This document shows positions 56,955-64,000 of a DNA stretch of 64,000 bases, piece after piece. The stretch lies in assembly GCF_000226095.1 (NCBI RefSeq), contig NC_016474.1:4712001-4776000 (forward strand). Reading direction: 5' to 3'. Position numbers and translations under genes: made by a program. The notes beneath the pieces are model-generated. The model saw only the letters and a program-made list of their open reading frames with translations, did not search any database and was not told the DNA's origin. Source of the DNA: Thermothelomyces thermophilus ATCC 42464 (Eukaryota > Ascomycota > Sordariomycetes > Sordariales > Chaetomiaceae). Position 1 is the stretch's first letter; each line of letters begins with the position of its first letter.

Positions 56955-59900
56955 GGTAATTTAGGTTCTTAATAGGTTCTTATAAGTTATCTTCTAGTCT
57001 GAAATCAAGCTATTTGACTAGGTATTATAGTTCTCTATTAATAATATATAAATCTAAAATTTCTTTAATGTCCTATTCTTCCTCTTCGTCCTCTACTTCG
57101 ATATACGTAGTAACCTTAGTATTCTTTGGTACTAGTTCGAGAAGTGAAATATAAAAAACATCCGTCTATAGTTATATAGATGACGGTAACAATAGTTAGT
57201 AGTTAGATGTCGAAATTCGTTCTTTAATAATAAAGGGTCTAACCTTCTTAAAGTCTAGCTTTATATTTGGTCGTTTGGTTTATAAGTTTCGTGTGATTAG
57301 GTAGACTTTATCTCCCCTCTTTAGGCAAGGTCCCTTAAGCCGATGTTTATTATAGTAGTTCTTTATTCTAGTCTTAATAAACTCGAGTTCCTTTTTAAGC
57401 TTTTTATATAGTATATATATTTGTTCTACTTTAACTACTACTCTTAGCACTATGACCTCTGGTCCTTGCCTAAGGTCTACTTTATATCTGTAGTTTGTGA
57501 AGAACGGTATAACTTTAGTCGTTTCCGTTAGTGTTATATTATAAGCAAGTTATACTATTAGTAATAGTATGACCTAGTCGTCTTACTAGTAGTTAATATA
57601 AGAATGGAGATACTGCTTAACAACTTAGTTTAGTCGCTCCGTTTGTCTATTAGTCTATAGGTAATATACTATTGATAGCTTGCTATTAACGCCTAATTGT
57701 TATATTAACGCTTACTAGAACTTTGATACAAACTTGGTGTCTCTATCGGTGATCTATTCTTATAGCTAAGCATGTACTAATGTAACTTGCCGATAGATTA
57801 CGTCCACTAACTGTTTTACTATCTAGGACTCCTTATAGGGAAAGAAGTATACCTATTTAGTTAGGCGATCTACTATAGTAAGAATACTATCGTAGATTAC
57901 TCCTATAGCCGTATCCTTAGATTCTAGTAGCTTTATAATAAAGTCTATTATAACTAAACTCTATAGTTTATTAGCTATTAGCAGTGGTTAAAGTAGCTTA
58001 TACGGCTTATATTATACTGTTTTGCTTTGATTATAAATATTATAGTTCTATATAATTTCCTTAACTCGTACTATTAACTATAGAAAGTTATAATGTTTCC
58101 TAACTTGTATAATAGTCTTCGTAACTCCATTATATCCTCTAAGTTGTAACTCGTAGAGTTCTTAAATCATTCGTAGCTATTAATCCCCATTATAGATATA
58201 TACTTTGCCTTAGTACTAGAGTTTCCTATCTCTTTCTTCTACTCTGTTAGGTACTACTAGTCTAGGTGCTACTTAATACTATATCTCGTTAATCCTTTCT
58301 TCTCAAAAGATTACGTAACATTCTAGGAATAAGTTAAGTAGATTATCTTCTACAGGTGTCTATGTTTCGTAATATAGCGTTCCGTCCATTCGTTCCTTAA
58401 ATAACGGTAATGTTATTTCCGTTTGTCCTTCTATATGATCTGTTCATCGGCTTAAGATGTCTGCTCGTATGTTCTCTTTGCCCTTCTAATAGCAGATCTT
58501 GAAGTTAAATTCTACAAGGAATTCTGCCTATCGTATTTGTCGTCTGTTAAGCTCCTTTGTTATTATAAAGTATCGCAAATTCTTGTAATCTATATATACT
58601 TGTACTAGTTTAATCGTGCTACTAAGGTATAGTCGCTATTCCTTAAAAGCTTTGATAATTATAAGTAGTTTCTTATTATAGATTAGATAATTAGGACATG
58701 GTCTATCGAGCTTCTTTAAAAAGAAGGCTATAAGATATAGCTTTCCTTATTCGTCTCGTTATCCTAATTGTCCTCCAATGGCGTAGTCTAAAGCGTCCGT
58801 TTCTACCTTAAATGGCTTCTTGGGATTTAGTAATACTAGTATTAGATCTTTAATAATGGTACCACGGATCTGTGTAAATGCTTGCTCGTGCTATTCTTCC
58901 CATTAGAATTTAGCGTTCTTCCTAGTAAGTTTATATAAAGGTTATATAATCGCTCCAAAATTTCTAATAAACATCCGGTAGAAGTTTATAAATCTGATGA
59001 AGCTTTGTACTTCTATAACTAACGTCGGTTATAGCTAATTCTTAATAGCTTTAACCTTTAAAGGTTCTATTTAAATTTGTCCTAGGGATATCTTATATCC
59101 TAAAAATACCGTCTTCCTAATATAGAATTCGCTCTTTTCCTTGTTAACTAATAGTTTATACGTATATAGCGTGTCTAGCACTACTTTTATATACTTCTAG
59201 TATTTGTCTATTATCTTAAAGAAGATAAATATATCGTTAAGATAATATACTATAAATTTATCGAGAAAGGGTCAGATTTTCTAGGCATGAATAGGATTAG
59301 GTAGCCTATTAGCAATGTCGACAGGTGGATATATCCTCTTCGAAGGTTCTCCTCTAAATATCGCTTAAGTTCTTTATTCTAAGTCTAGCTTATATAATAG
59401 ATCTTAAAAAACTTTAGTTATACTCCTTCCTTAAGCTTAATCTTATAATCCTATAGGCCGTGTTCTAGTAGTCCTTCCAGATATTTTAGTTCGAATGCTA
59501 GGTATCCTTTGTATTCCTTCGGTACTTCCCTAGTCTTGTCTTATCTCTCGGTTTTCTAATAGTATACGAACTTGGTTCTATCTATAGCGATGCTAGCGAT
59601 TTCTCCTGTCTTAACCTATTACTCTAATTATAGTGCTCTACATTCGTCAACAGAGAGAACAGCTATCGGCGGTTCAGCTCGTTCCTCCTATTGTAACGTC
59701 GATGTCGTTATACCGCTTCTTCTAGAGTCTATAGTAGTCTGCCTACTACTGTCTATCTCTTGTGGTAGATCTATAGGACATGCCTTCCCTTAAGCATCGT
59801 CTACTCGCGATCCTTGTATACTCCCTATCTTACTAGTTAAATATAACTCTGTTCGGGGTTATAGGTAGCTACTATTCCTCTAGCTAATGTCTAGGTCGTA

Positions 59901-60313
59901 ATCTTCATACTATAGTAACCCTAATATTATATCTTTATCATTACCTATATCTATAATACTAAATACGACTACTATAGTCTTCCTTACTATGGTGATGTCG
60001 ATTGGTTTAGTCTCCTTATATACCTATTATATCGGAAATGGCCCTTTGACTATACTATACTTTTGCTTTATTCTCTAGGATATCTATAGCTAATTTATAA
60101 GCGTCGGCGAAATTAGGTTTATCTCTACTCTACTATCCACTAATATAAGCATTTTATACTGTTTCCATTATGCTATTATCTATAGTCGCTTATCTTACTA
60201 CCATCGTCTAAAGATTACGGCGATTTTCTATGTTTCTGCCAGGAGGTCTTGATATAATGGTCTCTTACACCAATTCCTCTTATACTATGCTACTACCTAC
60301 CGCTATACAGGTG
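56830..60313 (-). pseudogene. E6 pol remains, RT core deleted
   Basis: Protease, reverse transcriptase, RNase H, integrase and chromodomain in order on the minus strand. At 59277-59290 the sequence jumps relative to E1: about 290 bp between the KDGKL region and the LDKF block just before YLDD is missing, removing the palm motifs around the first catalytic Asp. YLDD itself is now YLND near 59240. The chromodomain lies near 56960-57110. Non-functional twice over. Confidence 0.82.
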
Positions 60314-62609
60314 TTAATGGTTTCTAGGCCCCTCGAAGGGCCTTGACCCGTTTCCTAGGTTAGTACTAACCTCTTTAGTTATTCGGCTGATAACAGCTTC
60401 ATCGATCGTGCTTATTTCTATGAGCTATTGAGTGCTTACGGCTTTCTACTATTAAGTCTGTTCTACTTTCCGTTATACGTGCTATAGCTTTATTTAAAGC
60501 TCCCGAATTTGCGATTTCTTTTCGTCTACATGATAGAGGTAATCGTTACTCTAGCACGAGTCCTATATGTCTCGTCCTATTCTATAGTGCTTAGGCTAGG
60601 CTTGTCTTAGAACTATTATAATGCCTTCTAGATCGCGGGCTTCGATCTTCTGGAGCAATTTGGCTACTCTATTTTCTATATCGTAGACCTATTCTATAGG
60701 GCGTAAGCTTCTGTCCTTATTTCCTTGTTAGGTTGGCTAGTAATTGTTTTCGAATTTGTTATAGAAGTGGTATTAGCATCCGTATACTATATATTAGAAC
60801 TAGGGTACTTACATATATGCCTCGTGTCAAGGGTATAGTCACGTAGTATTGCCTAGAAGGTATTAGAATTCTTTCCCGAATCCTTCCTATTATATATAGA
60901 CTATAGGTACCCTAACGCTAAGGTAGGAATGTTTCTTCTAATAGCTTTCCTATATACGCTTGTCTTTCCTATAGTTTATATATATAAACTAGTATTTTAG
61001 GTTCTATATATTATTACTAAGTTACTAGTTATCAAAATACTTGGTATAGCTATTAGGCCTATCATATATTATAGGCTATTCTCCTTTAATAGTTTCTACG
61101 ATACATCAGAGTTCCCTTATCTCGTCCCTTATCTTATCGCTCTACTAGATAAGTCAAATCAAGCGTCTATCCTATTCATATAGTTCTATATTAAGCCGGA
61201 AAACTTCATTATAGTACCATTCGATTTATTCCTAGAGGAATAGAACATTAGGTCTAGGTCTTTCGATTCCTTAGGTGTCGGTTATCTATAATCCATCCTG
61301 CCTCTATATGACCATGAAACCCTACTACCTTAAGGCTAGGAGAATCGAAATTAGCGGTATATATTCTCCTATCGTATCCTATTTAGCAAGACCTATCTCT
61401 AAGTCCATAGTGACTAGTTTAGAGTACGGTGCTTGTTTATCTTTACTATTACCGTCGTATCTAAGACTGTCCGTGTCACTGCTCCTGTCTTTGTAGCCTA
61501 TAGCCGCTACTTTGATAACGTCCTTAGTAGTTTTATTAATAATGAGGAGGAGGAGAAGGAGGAGGGCGGTGTGGCGGCACTGTAATTTCCTTTCTAGGGA
61601 CTGTCTTTTACTCTTTCTTTAGGCTTCGATATTCTCGCTTATAGTGCCCTTTCTTTCCGTAGTTATAGTAGGTAATATTAGACTTGTCTTTGGTTATCTT
61701 CTTTTAGTCCTACTTCTACGCTATATCTATATCTATAGCTCCAGGGTATGTCCCATATAAGGTATTAATATACGCTCGCTTTTTCTTATTATTAGCCTTA
61801 ACTGTAGTTCTATTTATTTAACCTCGTTTCTACTACTCTTATATATAGAGTCGATTATCGATTCTAATAGCCTATACGATATATTTATCTAGAGTCTTAG
61901 GCTAATTATACTTATATAGCTTATCTTTAACCTTTTCCTTTAAGCCATTATAGAATAGTTATATTAATACCTTATCGTTAAGCTAAGACTTAAATATATC
62001 CTATCTAAACTATATAATATAAGAGGCTACTAACTTGGTCTATCAGAGATTAGTAAGTCTTTCTTATATATAAATCTTCTTATCTTTATCACTAAAAACC
62101 TTCTAAAGCTCTTCGAAATAGTCATAAGATCAAAAGACTACCTATATAAATGCATCTCGGTCGTCTTCGTCTTCCTTAGTAAGATAGTCGTTCTATATAG
62201 GCTCAAACCATCTAAGTGTCTTACCCTCTAGTCTTATAGCTATATAGAGGACTTTAGCTTTGTCATCTAGGAACTTATTATTATTAAGCTAGAAGTAGGA
62301 TCAGAGGTTTATTAGGAATCCTATAAGGTCTTCCTTAGTTCCTCTATATTTGCTAGGTAGTTTGATCTTGATATAGCTTACTTTAGCGCCCTCGAGTGCC
62401 TTAATTTTAGCATAGGCCTTGTTAACTAGTTTCTACAAGTGCTTTTCGCCGTTCTCGAGTTCCTTAATTCGAGCTTAAGTAGCCTTATCTCCCTAGTCTA
62501 ACTCCTAGATTCGCTAATAGAGTTAACTAAGCTAGGCAAGTAGCTATTTGGCTATAATATTAGTAGCTATATCGATATTAAGGTCAAAGTTACCTCCGTT
62601 CTAAACTAT
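60314..62609 (-). pseudogene. E6 gag remains with a 40-bp insert
   Basis: ATA start at 62609, TAA at 60314; 2296 nt instead of 2262. The difference equals a 40-bp for 3-bp replacement at 61542-61581 (net +37, a frameshift) and a 3-bp deletion near 62110 in the capsid region. Otherwise the same domain order as the other gags. Confidence 0.82.
61542..61581. other. purine-rich, RIP-free insert in E6 gag
   Basis: ATGAGGAGGAGGAGAAGGAG followed by GAGGGCGGTGTGGCGGCACT replaces GCC of the other copies. It is GC-rich with an intact CAC, unlike everything around it, so it probably arrived after RIP of the element or never was a repeat. Confidence 0.7.
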
Positions 62610-62636
62610 AACAGAACAAAGAGAGTGATAGTAACG

Positions 62637-63089
62637 TGTAACGAACCTAACTTAGACTTTTTCTAAAAGGGTTCAGACAAAGGTAGATTGAGCAGGACAA
62701 GTAGGCAGGTTGTCTAAGGGATTCGGTAAAGCTAAAGAGTTTATAATAACATTAGAGTTGTCTCTTACAGTAGTTAACGATGCTTGGTATAAGTACTGTA
62801 ATTGTAAGTTGCTATTACTAGTAAACTCCTAGAGTCTATTATAACGAGTGACTATTTATATATATATATACTTCTGTTGATTGCTTATAGTCCCCTTCTA
62901 TCCTGTCCTTGGATCGCCTTCGGTAGCTAGCTATCCTCTACTATCTTTCCCTTTTTGGCAATTGTTTGCCTGTAGTAGCCTGTGCTCCCTAGTAATCCTA
63001 TGTTAGCCTTGCTTCGTGCCCTTCTTAATTAGTAGCTCATTTAGCCTGCTGCACCCTACTAGGTCGTGGTATATGGTTAGCTCGTGACA
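62637..63089 (-). repeat. E6 5' LTR
   Basis: 453 bp, TGTAACGAACC to CTCGTGACA in plus orientation. Confidence 0.9.
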
Positions 63090-63094
63090 ATAAT
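63090..63094. repeat. E6 target-site duplication, right
   Basis: ATAAT, partner of ATGAT at 55721. Confidence 0.8.
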
Positions 63095-64000
63095 ACCTAG
63101 AAAGCTAATACTATAACCATATAGGATACATTTATACCACCGGCTATAGAGGAATTTAGTAAAGACTTTAGTAGTTATAAAGTTATCTCCCTCTTAGACC
63201 TGTTTTCTAGGTATAACCAAGTTAGCCTTGACGAATAGAGCTAGGATCTTACTACCTTTTAAATGCCTATCGGCCTCTTCCGGATGTATACCCTCCCTAT
63301 AGGCGGAATAAACTCTATTACCTAGTTTTAATAAGCAATGGCCTAGATCTTCTAGAACCTAATTCCGGATGTCTGCCGCGTTTACCTAGATAATATCTAT
63401 ATAAAGGGGCCGTAGTCTAACTATAATAGGGAAGATGTTGCCCTTAGGTTACGGAAGTTCGTAGTTAAATACCTCTAAAACGTTAATATAGTTCTCCTAA
63501 ATGCTAAACTTGCTAGAGCTACTATTATAGCTAGGAAATCCTAGTAGTATCGGCTGTAAGTAGTATTGCTTAGCTACCTCTATATATTTAAAGGGTGACT
63601 ACCTAATAATGCTAAAGTTACGAAAATCCTTAAGTGGACTTCCTATTTAGATTTAAAGGATATTTATACCTTCCTAAGGATTGTTAGCTACTACCGGATC
63701 TAGATAAAGTACTTTGCTATAATTACTTGGCTATTATACGACCCAATAAAGAAAAATACCTATTAGAAATAGGGCTTTGCTTAGTAGCAGGCTATAAAGG
63801 AACTCTAAACTCGAATAACCATTACCCTAGTCTTTATACTACTTATTTTCGATAACCCTAGGTATACTTAGATATACCTAATGACTAATATAAGTCTTTT
63901 CGGTTAGGGAGGAGTTATTAAACAAGTCGGCCCTGATAAAAAGAGGTACTTATGCTAGTTTAAGAGTAGGATATAGTCTACGGTAAAGAAGCGGTACGAC
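63095..64000 (+). pseudogene. B2 pol remains, part 2: RT core to RNase H (runs off the window)
   Basis: Resumes in frame after E6. VISLLDLFSRYNQVSLDE near 63187 contains motif A with an intact Asp. MPIGLFRMYTLPIGG near 63262 is the motif B region. VYLDNIYIKGP near 63379 is the polymerase box with the second Asp changed to Asn (GAT to AAT). Then come NVNIVLLNAKLARATI and the RNase H start, with TNIS for TDIS near 63886. It matches B1 at 21621 onward. Confidence 0.75.

Larger units (their letters stand above)
55726..63089 (-). mobile_element. E6: chromovirus (subfamily D) in B2, RT-deleted
   Basis: 7364 bp on the minus strand with 453-bp LTRs at both ends. U3 is unrelated to those of A1, A2 and C, but R-U5 matches. 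About 290 bp of the reverse transcriptase is missing at 59277, and gag carries a 40-bp foreign insert. It has the antisense gene with a longer cysteine cluster. Confidence 0.9.
50700..64000 (+). mobile_element. B2: Ty3/Gypsy family-B element, interrupted by E6, runs off the window
   Basis: Pieces ~50700-55725 and 63090-64000 join in frame in the reverse transcriptase when E6 and one target copy are removed. Gag, protease and reverse transcriptase are in order on the plus strand. The left edge is inferred from the end of LINE-2 similarity. A TATA-like TATAAATAGGGG near 50789 and a possible LTR end (TAGATTAGAGTAACA) near 50870 suggest a 5' LTR, not confirmed by a partner. The family lacks sequence similarity to the E elements beyond shared Gypsy domains. 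Confidence 0.72.

Noticed and set aside
1-64000. tRNA, rRNA, CRISPR or prokaryotic features
   Set aside because: None seen; introns, RIP pattern, LINE and chromovirus content are fungal.

Overview
The window is from a filamentous ascomycete (Pezizomycotina-type) nuclear genome. The right-hand ~61 kb is a repeat block carrying the signature of repeat-induced point mutation (RIP, CpA to TpA on either strand). Reading frames of recognisable retroelement proteins are broken almost only by TAG/TAA where Gln (CAG/CAA) or Trp (TGG) is expected. Zinc-knuckle Cys codons have become Tyr, and catalytic Asp codons have become Asn. The first ~3 kb has ordinary composition and holds one convincing short gene, a 23-residue six-cysteine metallothionein (2276-2347).

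Layout: 1-3080 unique DNA; 3081-3645 unrecognised RIP relic; 3646-7276 a plus-strand Tad1-like LINE (LINE-1) cut in its reverse transcriptase by E1; 7277-21620 two minus-strand Ty3/Gypsy chromoviruses (E1, E2) sharing the middle LTR; 21621-22878 and 30370-31505 part of a second Gypsy family (B1), split by chromovirus E3 (22879-30369, plus); 31506-33850 relic with an unknown minus-strand coding trace; 33851-35005 and 49957-~50690 a minus-strand LINE (LINE-2) split by chromovirus E4 (35006-49956, plus), itself split in gag by chromovirus E5 (36260-43798, plus); ~50700-55725 and 63090-64000 a plus-strand family-B element (B2) split by chromovirus E6 (55726-63089, minus). E3, E4, E5 and E6 have 5-bp target-site duplications (AAAGA, TATAG, TAAAT, and ATGAT/ATAAT).

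The chromoviruses share one plan: LTR - gag - pol (protease, reverse transcriptase, RNase H, integrase, chromodomain) - antisense gene - polypurine tract - LTR. Gag is exactly 2262 nt from start to TAA in E1 to E5, which supports both the models and the insertion boundaries. Pol is in the -1 frame relative to gag.

The most interesting content is an accessory gene on the strand opposite gag-pol, between the chromodomain and the 3' LTR, in all copies (E2 keeps only its second exon). It encodes a six-cysteine cluster spaced like a fungal Zn(II)2Cys6 motif, then a coiled coil. A small intron lies between the two at the same position and phase in all five copies that have both exons. Its 3' end overlaps the pol tail tail-to-tail. 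I do not know a name for it. Nothing in the repeat block appears able to encode a full-length retroelement protein now.
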